A stretch of 64,000 nt of DNA from Roseomonas sp. OT10 (GTDB lineage: Bacteria; Pseudomonadota; Alphaproteobacteria; Acetobacterales; Acetobacteraceae): positions 3,120,001 through 3,184,000 of the forward strand of contig NZ_CP087719.1 of NCBI RefSeq assembly GCF_020991085.1, given 5' to 3'. Positions 1-8,680 of this stretch are shown here, piece by piece; positions within the stretch are counted from its first letter, which is position 1; every line of letters starts with the position of its first letter. Both the position numbers and the translations under genes were made by a program. The notes under the pieces were generated by a model. The model had not been told where the DNA came from, did no database searches, and was given only the letters and a program-made list of their open reading frames with translations.

Positions 1-1
1 G

Positions 2-367
2 GCCTTCGTGGACGCCGTCACGGCGGTGCCGCTGATGCGGAACGGCCAGGTCCAGGGCCTCGCGGTCGGCAGCGCGGAGCGCGTGGCGCTGACCCCCGAG
101 GTGCCCACCATTGCCGAGACCCTGCCGGGCTACGAGATCTCCTCGCTCTTCGCGGTCGTCGCCCCGGCCGGCACGCCCCCGGCGGCGATCCGCCGGCTCT
201 ACGACGCGATGGCCACGGCGATGCGCGACCCCGCCCTGCTGGAGCGCCTGCAGGCGGCTGTCTTCCTGCCCCGGCTCGCCCCGCCCGAGGTGTTCACGCC
301 CTTCATCCAGGCCGAGAGCGCGCGCTGGGGCGAGCTGATCCGCACCCGCGGGATCACCATGGAATGA
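2..367 (+). CDS. Tripartite tricarboxylate transporter (Bug family) substrate-binding protein, C-terminal part
   Basis: The reading frame is open from the window edge, so only the last ~120 residues are present. The text resembles the C-terminal lobe of Bug/TctC periplasmic binding proteins: an LAVGSAERV-type strand, then 'TPEVPTIAETLPGYEISSLFAVVAPAGTP', then a final helix. This matches the two complete Bug proteins further along the window (37877 and 45990). Such proteins capture carboxylates in the periplasm for a TctAB membrane pair, which is not visible here. The stop overlaps the next start (ATGA), suggesting co-translation with the hydrolase. The family call is firm; the ligand is unknown. 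Confidence 0.85.
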   Translation, partial: AFVDAVTAVPLMRNGQVQGLAVGSAERVALTPEVPTIAETLPGYEISSLFAVVAPAGTPPAAIRRLYDAMATAMRDPALLERLQAAVFLPRLAPPEVFTPFIQAESARWGELIRTRGITME

Positions 368-1287
368 GCACCGCGACATCCCCCGGGGCGCGGCTGGCCG
401 CGGCCGCCGAGGTCAACGACCGCATCCATGGCCCCGGCACGGACCCCTGGCCGGAGCGGCGCACCGCCTTTCCCGGTGGGGTCGTCGGCCTGCCGGACCT
501 CACCTATGCCGTCCTGCCGGGCTACCGGCCGCTGAAGCTCGACCTCTACCTGCCGCCGGAGACGGCGGCGAGGGAGGGGACGGGCCATCCGCTGGTCGTC
601 TACGTGCATGGCGGCGGCTGGGCCGGCGGCAGCCCCCGCCTGTCGGCCGCCTTCGCGAGCTGGCCGGCCGTGCTCGCCGCCCTGGCCGCGGAGGGGGTCG
701 CCGTCGCCGCCCTCTCCTACCGCTTCGGGGAGGAAGCGCCCTTCCCCGCCGCGCTGGACGACCTGCGGACGGCCCTGGCCTGGCTGCGGCGGGAGGCGCA
801 GCACTTCGGGATCGACGCCGCGCGCATCGGCCTGTGGGGCGCTTCGGCCGGCGGGCAGATCGCCGCCATGGCCGCGCTGACCGCGGCGCCGGAGGACGAC
901 ATCCAGGCCGTGGCGCTGTGGTACGGCGTCTTCGACTTCACGGGCTTCCGCCGCCCCGCGCCGGGCTCCCGCGAGCTGGCCTATCTCGGCGGCGGCACGG
1001 TACCGGCGACGGGCGACACCCTGCGTGCCGCGAGCCCGCTGTTCCAGGTGCGCGCGCTCGCCGCCCCCTTTCTCCTCATCCATGGCGAGGCCGACCAGGC
1101 CGTGCCGGTGTCGCAGTCGGTCGACTTCGCCCGCGCGCTGGAGGATGCGGGCAATATCGCGGAGCTGGTGACCCTGCCCGGCATCGACCACAGCTTCCTC
1201 GGTGCCGACCCGGCCACGACGCGGGAGACCAGCCGGCGGATGCTCGCCCGCACGGTGGATTTCCTGCTGGGGACGCTCGGCCGGTAG
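364..1287 (+). CDS. Alpha/beta hydrolase (HSL/carboxylesterase type)
   Basis: A 307-residue alpha/beta-hydrolase fold esterase. The oxyanion-hole motif HGGGW starts at about residue 82. The nucleophile elbow GASAGG places the serine near residue 161. The probable acid is D244 (HGEADQAVP) and the histidine H276 (GIDHSF), so the triad looks complete. There is no signal peptide, so it is probably cytoplasmic. It overlaps the Bug binding protein by four bases, so it may hydrolyse an ester or lactone of the compound that protein captures; that link is inference from context only. The natural substrate is not predictable. Confidence 0.88.
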   Translation: MSTATSPGARLAAAAEVNDRIHGPGTDPWPERRTAFPGGVVGLPDLTYAVLPGYRPLKLDLYLPPETAAREGTGHPLVVYVHGGGWAGGSPRLSAAFASWPAVLAALAAEGVAVAALSYRFGEEAPFPAALDDLRTALAWLRREAQHFGIDAARIGLWGASAGGQIAAMAALTAAPEDDIQAVALWYGVFDFTGFRRPAPGSRELAYLGGGTVPATGDTLRAASPLFQVRALAAPFLLIHGEADQAVPVSQSVDFARALEDAGNIAELVTLPGIDHSFLGADPATTRETSRRMLARTVDFLLGTLGR

Positions 1288-1508
1288 CACCGGCACGCGG
1301 GGCAGCCCGGGCCGCCGGGGCCGGGTGGTCCGTTCGGCGGCGCCGGCCCCGGGGCCCGGGCCCGGTGCGCGACCGTCATCGCCCCGCCCCGTGGCCCGCA
1401 TTCCGCGCAACCCTGCCCGGGTCGGATCGTGCGCAACGGGGGTGCCCGGACGTGGCTTTCTTGCGCTACAGCTAGGCGACAGGCAACGACGTACCGGAAA
1501 CTGGTGTC

Positions 1509-2597
1509 ATGACCTCCCCGACCATCCGCCTCACCCGCACCAAGACCCCCAAGCCCCGCCCCGACGATGCCGAGCTGACCTTCGGCAAGGTCATGACCGA
1601 CCACATGTTCCGGATGGACTACGAGGACGGGAAGGGCTGGCACGACCCGCGCATCGTCCCCTACGGGCCGCTCGACATGGACCCGGCGACCTCGGTGCTG
1701 CACTACGGCCAGACGGTGTTCGACGGGCTGAAGGCCTTCCGGGGTCCCGACGGCAAGATCCGCCTCTTCCGCGCCCAGCGTCATGCCGAGCGGCTGAACA
1801 AGTCCTGCGCCGCCCTGTGCATCCCGCCGATGGACACCGACTTGGTGCGCCGCTCCTTCGAGGCGCTGGTGGCGGTGGACCATGAATGGGTGCCGCACCG
1901 CGCCGGCACCTCGCTCTACATCCGCCCCACGGTGGTCGCGACCGAGGTGCAGCTCGGCGTGCATCCGGCGCACCGGCTGACCTACTTCGTGATCTGCTCG
2001 CCGGTCGGCGCCTACTACAAGGAAGGCATGAAGCCGGTGCGCATCCTGGCGACGGACAAGTACGTCCGCGCGGTGCGCGGCGGGCTGGGCGAGGCCAAGA
2101 CGGCCGCCAACTACGCCGCCTCCCTCGCCGCCGCCCGCGACGCGGAGGAGCAGGGCTACACCCAGGTCCTCTGGCTCGACGGCATCGAGCGCCGCTACCT
2201 CGACGAGGTCGGCACGATGAACATCATGGTGCGGATCGGCGACGAGGTGATCACCCCGCCACTGGCCGGCACCATCCTCGACGGCGTCACCCGCAACTCC
2301 GTCCTCACCCTGCTGCGCGACTGGGGCATCAAGGCCAGCGAGCGCCCGATCACCATCGACGAGGTGATGCAGGCCGGCCGCGACGGCAGCCTGAAGGAGA
2401 TGTGGGGCACCGGCACCGCCGCCGTCGTCTCCCCGGTCGGGCTGCTGGGCTACAAGGGCGAGCAGATCACCATCAACGGCGGGCAGACCGGGGCGCTGAC
2501 GCAGAAGCTCTACGACGCGATCGTGGCGATCCAGTACGGCACCGCGCCGGATGCCCATGGCTGGACCAGCGAGGTGAAGGTCCCGGTCGAGGCGTAA
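1509..2597 (+). CDS. ilvE: Branched-chain amino acid aminotransferase
   Basis: A 362-residue PLP-dependent transaminase of the longer, eukaryotic-like BCAT subgroup. It should interconvert leucine, isoleucine and valine with their 2-oxo acids. The probable PLP lysine is K197, in GEAKTAANYAASL. The motif EVGTMNIMV and the phosphate-binding GTILDGVTRNS segment follow. Length and motif order fit an intact enzyme. It is monocistronic as far as can be seen, with more than 200 bp upstream and about 130 bp downstream. The start ATG at 1509 fits the N-terminus of the family. Confidence 0.93.
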   Translation: MTSPTIRLTRTKTPKPRPDDAELTFGKVMTDHMFRMDYEDGKGWHDPRIVPYGPLDMDPATSVLHYGQTVFDGLKAFRGPDGKIRLFRAQRHAERLNKSCAALCIPPMDTDLVRRSFEALVAVDHEWVPHRAGTSLYIRPTVVATEVQLGVHPAHRLTYFVICSPVGAYYKEGMKPVRILATDKYVRAVRGGLGEAKTAANYAASLAAARDAEEQGYTQVLWLDGIERRYLDEVGTMNIMVRIGDEVITPPLAGTILDGVTRNSVLTLLRDWGIKASERPITIDEVMQAGRDGSLKEMWGTGTAAVVSPVGLLGYKGEQITINGGQTGALTQKLYDAIVAIQYGTAPDAHGWTSEVKVPVEA

Positions 2598-2692
2598 CGG
2601 CGCAGCCGCCGCGGGCCGGCCGGGGTCCCACCGGAGATCCCCGGCGACCGGCCCTGGCGGCGTGCCGCCGGGCTGGCTGCCCCGCGCCGGCG

Positions 2693-2721
2693 TTGCTCCC
2701 GACCGGAATAGTCCGTATACG
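2693..2721 (+). promoter_or_regulatory. Candidate sigma70-type promoter for the FAD monooxygenase
   Basis: TTGCTC at 2693-2698 and TATACG at 2716-2721 are separated by exactly 17 bp, in an otherwise GC-rich gap before the monooxygenase gene. If it is used, transcription would begin close to the ATG at 2730, which favours the downstream start at 2760. This is read by eye only. Confidence 0.4.
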
Positions 2722-2759
2722 TTCCATCAATGCCGAGGCCGGACCGGCCCGGGGAGGGA

Positions 2760-3977
2760 ATGGTGACGGACCAAGACAGTGGGCGCATCCTGATCGCAGG
2801 CGCCGGGATCGGCGGGCTCTCCGCGGCGCTCGGCCTGGCACGGCAGGGGCACGACGTGCTGGTGCTGGAACGCGCCGCGCAGCTCGGAGAGATCGGCGCC
2901 GGCATCCAGCTCGGCCCGAATGCCTTCCACGCCTTCGATGCCCTGGGCGTGGGGGATGCCGCCCGGGCCCTGGCGGTCTATGTGGAGACGGCGCGGGTGA
3001 TGGACGCCGTCACGGCCGAGGAGATCGCGCGCGTCGATCTCGGCGAGCCTTTCCGCGCCCGGTTCCGCAATCCCTATGCCGTGATCCATCGCGGCGACCT
3101 GCACGCGGTGCTGCAGCAGGCCTGCCAGGCGCATCCGCGCGTGGCCATCCGCACCTCGGCGGGCGTGGCCGGCTACGAGCAGGATCGGCACGGCGTGCGG
3201 GCGCGCCTCGCCTCCGGGGAGGCGGTCCCCGGCGCGGTGCTGATCGGCGCCGACGGGCTGTGGAGCAAGGTCCGCGCGCAGCTGGTCGGCGACGGCAGGC
3301 CGCGCGTTTCGGGCCACACCACCTACCGGTCCGTCATTCCCACCGAACGCATGCCCGAGGAGCTGCGCTGGAACGCCATGACACTGTGGGCCGGGCCGAA
3401 GTGCCACCTGGTCCACTATCCGCTCTCGGACTGGACGCGGTTCAACCTGGTCGTCACCTGCCACAACGATGCGCCCGAGCCCGTGGCGGGCCAGCCGGTG
3501 GCGACGGAGGAGGTGCTCGCCGGCTTCCGCCACATCCATCCCCGCGCGCAGGAGATCATCCGCCACGGCGCCGACTGGAAGCTCTGGGTGCTCTGCGACC
3601 GCGAGCCGGTGGAACGCTGGGTGGACGGGCGCGTGGCGCTGCTGGGCGATGCGGCGCATCCGACGCTGCAATACCTCGCCCAGGGTGCCTGCATGGCGAT
3701 GGAGGACGCCGTCTGCTTGGCCGGGATGGTGACGGCGCATCCCGGCCAGCCTGAAACGGCGCTGGAAGCCTATCGCCAGCGCCGGCTGCTGCGAACGGCA
3801 CGCGTGCAGCTGCAGTCGCGCGCCGTGGGCGAGCACCTCTACCACCCGGCCGGGCCGCACGCGCTGCTGCGCAACGCCATGATGCGCGCCAAGACCCAGG
3901 ACGACTGGTATGAGACGATGGCTTGGCTCTACGACGGTGCAGCCGTGGAAGCCGGCGGCGTCGCCCACGCCGCCTGA
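2760..3977 (+). CDS. FAD-dependent aromatic hydroxylase (3-hydroxybenzoate 6-hydroxylase / salicylate hydroxylase-like)
   Basis: A single-component flavoprotein monooxygenase of about 405 residues. The Rossmann motif is IAGAGIGGLSAALGL near the N-terminus. The DG motif is GADGLWSKV and the FAD ribityl-binding GD motif is GDAAHPTLQYLAQGACMAMEDA. Members hydroxylate monocyclic hydroxybenzoates with NAD(P)H and O2. The LQYLAQGACMAMEDA segment resembles 3-hydroxybenzoate 6-hydroxylases, but the substrate is not proven. I chose ATG 2760 because GGAGGG lies directly upstream and a candidate promoter ends near 2730; ATG 2730 or GTG 2763 remain possible. Its TGA stop is formed by the first bases of repeat copy A. 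Confidence 0.82.
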   Translation: MVTDQDSGRILIAGAGIGGLSAALGLARQGHDVLVLERAAQLGEIGAGIQLGPNAFHAFDALGVGDAARALAVYVETARVMDAVTAEEIARVDLGEPFRARFRNPYAVIHRGDLHAVLQQACQAHPRVAIRTSAGVAGYEQDRHGVRARLASGEAVPGAVLIGADGLWSKVRAQLVGDGRPRVSGHTTYRSVIPTERMPEELRWNAMTLWAGPKCHLVHYPLSDWTRFNLVVTCHNDAPEPVAGQPVATEEVLAGFRHIHPRAQEIIRHGADWKLWVLCDREPVERWVDGRVALLGDAAHPTLQYLAQGACMAMEDAVCLAGMVTAHPGQPETALEAYRQRRLLRTARVQLQSRAVGEHLYHPAGPHALLRNAMMRAKTQDDWYETMAWLYDGAAVEAGGVAHAA

Positions 3978-4400
3978 TACGGGCGGCGGGATGCCCTGAT
4001 CCGTGCCGGCGCAGGGTGCGTCCGTTCCCCGGGGGCAAGGCGCTGCCTCGCCCCCGTACCCCCACTCCGCCAGGACCCTGCGGGCCCTGGACCCGATCAG
4101 CGCTGCCGCGCGGATGACTGCGACGGGGTCACGGCGCCGAGGAGCTTGGCTCCTCGGCGGGACCGGCCGCAGCACTCGCTGACGCGCTCTGAAGCTTTTT
4201 CAGAGTCCCGCCTGTCCGCGCTCTCCCCGAGACCAGCCCGCAGGCTGACGGCAGCCACGAAGCGCCAGACTCCCAGCGGGGACCGGGGCCCGCTTGTGGC
4301 CCCGGCAGGGGAGGGTCCGGGAGGGGACGGCGTCCCCTCCCGGTGCCGCCGCCGGAACACCACAGCACCACGGGTTCAGGTCGGCCCGCCGTCGGTATGA
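3975..4400 (+). repeat. Dispersed intergenic element, copy A
   Basis: This ~426-bp element fills most of the gap between the convergent monooxygenase and HtpX genes (3978-4493). It matches copies at 47001-47397, 50905-51331 and 60086-60534. The ends are imperfect inverted repeats: TGATACGGGCGGCGGGATGC at the left, and TCATACCGACGGCGGG read inward from 4400. Inside are a perfect hairpin GCCGAGGAGC-TTG-GCTCCTCGGC (4136-4158), a CTCTGAA/TTCAGAG stem, a CCGGGGCC/GGCCCCGG stem and a GGAGGGGAC/GTCCCCTCC stem. No convincing gene lies inside; the short ORFs are not conserved in frame. Bases 4401-4493 beyond the element hold nothing I recognise. Confidence 0.88.
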
Positions 4401-4493
4401 TGCGGGGGGCATGATCCGCCGACGGCCTCCTTCCCAGCCCGGCGCCGCGGCCATGGTGCCTCTCCCACAAGCGATGCCGCCGGGCGACGCCGC

Positions 4494-5456
4494 TCAGCCC
4501 CAGGGGCCGCGGCGCCGGGGGGCTGGGGCTGCCTGGCGGGCGCCTCTGCCCCAGGGGCCTGCCGGGCGGGCGGCGGGCCCGGGTGTGGGGGCCATGGCGG
4601 GCGCCGCCATGCCGCCATGGGCCCGCATCAGCGCCTGCACCCGGTTCTCGGTGCTCGGATGGGTGGAGAAGAGGTTGTCCATCCGCGCGCCGGAGAGGGG
4701 GTTGACGATGAACAGGTGGGCCATGGCCGGGTTGGCCTCGGCCGCCTGGTTGATCAGCCCGTGCCGCGCGCCCTCCAGCCGCAGCAGGGCGTTGGCCAGG
4801 CCCTGCGGCCCCCCGGCGATCTCCGCGCCGACCCGGTCGGCCTCGTATTCGCGGGAGCGGCTGATCGCCATCTGCACCAGCATCGCGGCCATGGGCGCGA
4901 GCACCACCATCAGGATCGCCCCGATCGGGCCGAGCGGGTTGGAGCGGTTGTCGCGCGAGCGGCCGAAGAACATACCGAACTGCGCCAGCATGCCGATCGC
5001 GCCGGCCAGGCAGGCGGTGACGGTCATGATCAGCGTGTCGCGGTTGCGGATATGCGCCAGCTCATGGGCCACCACGCCGGCCACCTCCTCGGGCGGCATC
5101 ATCTGCAACAGGCCGGAGGTCACGGCGACCGCCGCGTTCTGCGGGTTGCGGCCGGTGGCGAAGGCGTTCGGCTGGTCCTCCCGGATCAGGTAGAGCGCGG
5201 GCATCGGCAGCCCCGCCCGCTGCGCCAGGGCCTGGACCATGCCGTAGAGCTCCGGCGCGCGGCCCGGGTCCAGCGGCTCCGCATTGTTCATGCGCAGCAC
5301 CATCTTGTCGCTGTTCCACCAGGCGTAGAGGTTCATGCCGCACGCCATCACCAGCGCGATGAGCATGCCCTCCCGGCCGCCGACCACGAAGCCGATGCCG
5401 ACGAACAGGGCCGTCATCCCGGCCAGCAGCAGGGTGGTCTTCAGATATCCGGACAT
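4494..5456 (-). CDS. htpX: Protease HtpX homolog (M48 zinc metallopeptidase)
   Basis: A 320-residue membrane-bound metalloprotease for quality control of inner-membrane proteins. The N-terminus ([23 protein letters not shown]) and the following hydrophobic stretch give two membrane helices. The zinc site is HELAH in [15 protein letters not shown], with the downstream glutamate in SREYEADR. Two further hydrophobic segments follow. The start at 5456 has a good AGGAGGAA-type Shine-Dalgarno sequence; the frame extends upstream without HtpX homology. The last ~40 residues are a low-complexity Pro/Gly/Ala/Arg tail. It is divergent from the DUF1674 gene, with a 40-bp gap. Confidence 0.93.
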   Translation of the reverse strand: MSGYLKTTLLLAGMTALFVGIGFVVGGREGMLIALVMACGMNLYAWWNSDKMVLRMNNAEPLDPGRAPELYGMVQALAQRAGLPMPALYLIREDQPNAFATGRNPQNAAVAVTSGLLQMMPPEEVAGVVAHELAHIRNRDTLIMTVTACLAGAIGMLAQFGMFFGRSRDNRSNPLGPIGAILMVVLAPMAAMLVQMAISRSREYEADRVGAEIAGGPQGLANALLRLEGARHGLINQAAEANPAMAHLFIVNPLSGARMDNLFSTHPSTENRVQALMRAHGGMAAPAMAPTPGPAARPAGPWGRGARQAAPAPRRRGPWG

Positions 5457-5496
5457 CCCTGTTCCTCCGTCCTCCGCCACGCGCCATATGAGGGCC

Positions 5497-5679
5497 ATGA
5501 CCGAGCCAGCCAACAAGGCGCCCCCCCCCCCGCCCGAAGCCGACCAGGCCGCGCCGCCGGCGCCGCACGCCTCCGCGCCCCTGCCCAAGCCGCCGCCGGG
5601 CGAGATCGGCGGCCCGAGCGGGCCGGAGCCGACCCGCTATGGCGACTGGGAGCGGAAGGGGCGCGTCAGCGACTTCTGA
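5497..5679 (+). CDS. DUF1674 protein (SDHAF4-like succinate dehydrogenase assembly factor family)
   Basis: A 60-residue protein whose C-terminus ([25 protein letters not shown] region) is the DUF1674 signature. Eukaryotic members (SDHAF4/Sdh8) bind flavinylated SDHA before complex II assembly. The bacterial role is inferred from that family. The N-terminal half is Pro/Ala-rich and poorly conserved. It contains an uninterrupted run of 11 cytosines (5521-5531), a slippage-prone tract inside the frame. GAGG upstream of ATG 5497 supports the start. A strong hairpin follows immediately after the stop. Confidence 0.85.
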   Translation: MTEPANKAPPPPPEADQAAPPAPHASAPLPKPPPGEIGGPSGPEPTRYGDWERKGRVSDF

Positions 5680-5681
5680 CA

Positions 5682-5707
5682 CCGGCCGGGCGGCGGGGCC
5701 CGGCCGG
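5682..5707 (+). terminator. Strong GC hairpin after the DUF1674 gene
   Basis: A perfect 10-bp stem CCGGCCGGGC / GCCCGGCCGG with a 6-base loop begins three bases after the stop codon. There is no U-tract, which is usual in such GC-rich genomes. The rest of the gap to 5904 also holds a TTCCAGGGG/CCCCTGGAA long-range stem (5837-5845 with 5877-5885) that may serve the facing MFS gene. Confidence 0.6.
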
Positions 5708-5904
5708 CGCCCGGCAAACGATTCGGGAACATCAAGGTCCTTGATCCCGCCCCGGCCAGGGTGAGCGCTTTGTTCACGCGACTCGGGCCAAAGCGTTGAA
5801 CCGGCTTCCTGCTTCGCCGAATGGGTTCGCCCTGTGTTCCAGGGGCAGGGCCTGCCCGCCGGCCCGGGGCCGCCTCCCCCTGGAAGCCCGGCCGCGAGCG
5901 GGGA

Positions 5905-7089
5905 TCAGACCCCCCGCGCCGGCCGGCGCGACCCCAGCCAGAAGCCGAGCACCACCATCCCGCCGGCGCTGGCCAGCAGGCTGGGCGCCGCGCCGATCGC
6001 CTGCTGCGCCATGCCGAAGAGGATGGGGCCGAGCGACTGGCCGAGGAAGAAGCTGAACGCGTGCAGCGCGACCGCCGAGCCGCGTGCCGTCGGCGACAGC
6101 TCCGTCACCCGGACCTGGATGCTGTTGTGCATCATGAAGTAGCCCAGCCCGGTCACGAAGGTGGCCAGGATCACCAGGCCCACATGCCCGGCGGCGGCCA
6201 GCAGGGTCAGCCCCGCCCCGGCCAGGATGCCGCCCAGGATCAGCATCCGCGCCTGCCCGATCCCCGCCACCAGCCGGCCGGCGAGGGCCGCGTAGGCGAA
6301 GCCGCCCAGGCCGAAGACGCCCAGCGCCAGCCCGGCCTCGACGATGCCGCCGATGCCGCGCCGCTCCAGCAGGGCCGCGAGGAAGGGAAAGACGCCGAAG
6401 GTCAGCGCGCCCTCGATCGCCACCCCGATGTAGAGCGGCGGCGCGGCAGGGTTGCGCAGGATCTCGCGGTAGCGCTGCAGCGCCAGGCCCGGGTCCAGCC
6501 GGCGCGCCTGCGGCTCCGGCGCGGCGGCGCCGTCCCGCCACAGCACCAGCGCCGCCGTCAGCGAGGCCAGGGCGCAGAGCAGCATCATGCCGCGCCACCC
6601 CACCGCCCCGCCGATCAGCCCGGCCAGGACGCCGCCCGCCACCTGGCCGCCGATGGCCCAGGCCAGGAAGCGGCTCATCGCCACCTGCCGCTGCGCCAGG
6701 GGCACGGCATCGCCGAAGGAGGCGAGGGCCAGCGGCGTCACCCCGCCCGAGGTGGCTCCGGCGGCGATGCGCGCGAGGAACAGGAAGCCCAGGCCCGGCG
6801 CCCCGGCGCAGGCCAGCAGCGAGAGGGTCAGCAGCACGCAGCAGAGCAGGATGATGCGGCGCTTGCCCAGGGCGTCGCCCACCGGCCCCAGCAGGGGCTG
6901 GATCAGCGCATAGGGCAGCGCATAGGCGGAGGCGAGCAGGGCCACGTGCTCGATGCTGGTGGAGAAGTCAGCCGCCACCCCGATCAGCAGGGGATCCAGG
7001 GCCCGGGTGGTCAGGGCGGTGGAGAACCCGGCCAGGCCCAGGACGAAGACGAGGCGGCCCGTGCTGGCGGGAGCGGGGGAGGAGGACAT
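5905..7089 (-). CDS. MFS transporter
   Basis: A 394-residue major facilitator protein with about 12 hydrophobic segments and the usual MFS loop signature GPVGDALGKRRIILLC after the second helix. It resembles drug/sugar-type MFS carriers of the YnfM/AraJ kind. The substrate is unknown. ATG 7089 (MSSSPAPASTGRLVFVLGLAGFSTALTTR) is chosen because the first transmembrane helix follows directly; upstream in-frame sequence is not MFS-like. It is divergent from glcF, with a 116-bp shared promoter region. Confidence 0.85.
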   Translation of the reverse strand: MSSSPAPASTGRLVFVLGLAGFSTALTTRALDPLLIGVAADFSTSIEHVALLASAYALPYALIQPLLGPVGDALGKRRIILLCCVLLTLSLLACAGAPGLGFLFLARIAAGATSGGVTPLALASFGDAVPLAQRQVAMSRFLAWAIGGQVAGGVLAGLIGGAVGWRGMMLLCALASLTAALVLWRDGAAAPEPQARRLDPGLALQRYREILRNPAAPPLYIGVAIEGALTFGVFPFLAALLERRGIGGIVEAGLALGVFGLGGFAYAALAGRLVAGIGQARMLILGGILAGAGLTLLAAAGHVGLVILATFVTGLGYFMMHNSIQVRVTELSPTARGSAVALHAFSFFLGQSLGPILFGMAQQAIGAAPSLLASAGGMVVLGFWLGSRRPARGV

Positions 7090-7205
7090 GCCCGCCCATG
7101 GTGCGGTCTGGCGGAGGAAGTGCAACCCGCGCCGCGCAGGGGTCAGGGACGCTTGCGCCGGCCTGCCTTCCCCCTCACCTTCTGGGCGGGACACGCAGGC
7201 GCACC

Positions 7206-8537
7206 ATGCAGACGAACTTCACGGACGAGCAGCTGAAGGACCCGGACACGCGGGTCTCCAACGGCATCCTGCGCACCTGCGTCCATTGCGGCTTCTGCAC
7301 CGCGACCTGCCCGACCTTCGTCCTGCTGGGCGATGAGCTGGACAGCCCGCGCGGCCGCATCTACCTCATCAAGGACATGCTGGAGAGCGGCAGGCCCGCC
7401 ACCGAGGAGGTGGTGCGGCACGTGGACCGCTGCCTCTCCTGCCTCTCCTGCATGACGACCTGCCCCTCCGGCGTGCACTACATGCATCTGGTCGACCACG
7501 CCCGGCACTACATCGAGGAGACCTACGAGCGCCCCTGGCACGAGCGGCTCTTCCGCGCCGTGCTCGGCCGCACCCTGCCCGATCCGGGGCGCTTCCGCCT
7601 CTCCCTGCTCGGCGCGCGGATCGCACGGCCCTTCCGCGGGCTGATCCCCGGCCGGTCGATGCCCGCCCAGCGGCTGCGGGCGATGCTGGACCTGGCCCCC
7701 GCCACCCTGCCACCCGCCAGCCCGATGCAGGCGCCGCAGGTCCACCGCGCCGAGGGCGCCCGCCGCGGCCGCGTCGCGCTGCTGACCGGCTGCGCCCAGA
7801 CGGTGCTCTCGCCCAGCATCAACGAGGCCACCATCCGCCTCCTCACCCGCATGGGGATGGAGGTGGTGGTGACGAAGGAGCAGGGCTGCTGCGGCGCGCT
7901 GGAGCACCACATGGGCCGGCACGACCCCGCCATGGCCCGGGCGCGGGCCAATATCGGCGCCTGGGCGGCCGAGATGGAGGGCGAGGGGCTGGATGCGGTG
8001 GTGATCAACACCTCCGGCTGCGGCACCACGGTCAAGGATTACGGCTTCATGTTCCGCGAGGAGCCGGCGCCCTGGCGCGACCGGGCCGCCGCCGTCTCCG
8101 GCATCGCCGCCGACATCAGCGAGGTGCTGGTCCGCCTCGGCTACGCCCCCACGCGGGAGAGCCCGGACCTGACCGTCGCCTACCACTCCGCCTGTTCGCT
8201 CCAGCACGGGCAGAAGGTGACCGAGGCGCCCAAGGCCCTGCTGCGGACGGCCGGCTTCAGGGTGAAGGAGCCGGCGGAGGGGCATCTCTGCTGCGGCTCG
8301 GCCGGCGTCTACAACATCGTCCAGCCGGAGATCGCGGGACGGCTGCGCGAGCGCAAGCTGGACAACATCGCCCGCACCCGCGCCGACCTGATCGCGGCCG
8401 GGAACATCGGCTGCCTGACCCAGCTCGGCAGCGGGGCCTTGCCGACGGTGCACACGGTGGAGCTGCTCGACTGGATGGCGGGCGGGCCGGAGCCGCCCGC
8501 CGTGGACCAGGCGCGCCGGGCGCGCGCGGCCGCCTGA
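7206..8537 (+). CDS. glcF: Glycolate oxidase iron-sulfur subunit
   Basis: A 443-residue GlcF-type protein. It has two 4Fe-4S ferredoxin motifs, C25-C28-C31-C35 (CVHCGFCTATCP) and C76-C79-C82-C86 (CLSCLSCMTTCP). Two CCG-domain motifs follow, EQGCCGALEHHMG and HLCCGSAGVYN. In the known complex it passes electrons from the flavoproteins GlcD/GlcE, which oxidise glycolate to glyoxylate, to the membrane quinone pool. GlcD and GlcE are not adjacent here. I chose ATG 7206 over a longer frame start because it gives the normal family N-terminus. A hairpin follows the stop. Confidence 0.93.
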   Translation: MQTNFTDEQLKDPDTRVSNGILRTCVHCGFCTATCPTFVLLGDELDSPRGRIYLIKDMLESGRPATEEVVRHVDRCLSCLSCMTTCPSGVHYMHLVDHARHYIEETYERPWHERLFRAVLGRTLPDPGRFRLSLLGARIARPFRGLIPGRSMPAQRLRAMLDLAPATLPPASPMQAPQVHRAEGARRGRVALLTGCAQTVLSPSINEATIRLLTRMGMEVVVTKEQGCCGALEHHMGRHDPAMARARANIGAWAAEMEGEGLDAVVINTSGCGTTVKDYGFMFREEPAPWRDRAAAVSGIAADISEVLVRLGYAPTRESPDLTVAYHSACSLQHGQKVTEAPKALLRTAGFRVKEPAEGHLCCGSAGVYNIVQPEIAGRLRERKLDNIARTRADLIAAGNIGCLTQLGSGALPTVHTVELLDWMAGGPEPPAVDQARRARAAA

Positions 8538-8576
8538 CGCCACCACCCGGGCGGCATGGCTGTCCCGCCCAGGACC

Positions 8577-8594
8577 GTGCGGCGCCCGCCGCAC
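8577..8594 (+). terminator. Hairpin downstream of glcF
   Basis: Perfect 8-bp stem GTGCGGCG / CGCCGCAC with a 2-base loop, 40 bp after the glcF stop. A second GC palindrome lies just after it. Consistent with a terminator without a U-tract. Confidence 0.45.
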
Positions 8595-8680
8595 GCCGAG
8601 CCGCCCGCCGGCCCGGCGGGATGCCGGCCGGGATGGCCGAAATCCCTTGCGTCCGGACAGGCGTGTCCCAGACTCACGCC

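Noticed and set aside
1886-3754. A 622-codon plus-strand frame overlapping ilvE and the FAD monooxygenase
   Set aside because: The translation is Arg/Gly/Ala/His-rich with no family pattern, and both overlapped genes are clear in another frame.
5731-5745. ATCAAGG-T-CCTTGAT palindrome between the DUF1674 and MFS genes
   Set aside because: A one-base loop cannot form an RNA hairpin as such, and it sits at gene ends rather than in a promoter. It may be chance; no function is supported.
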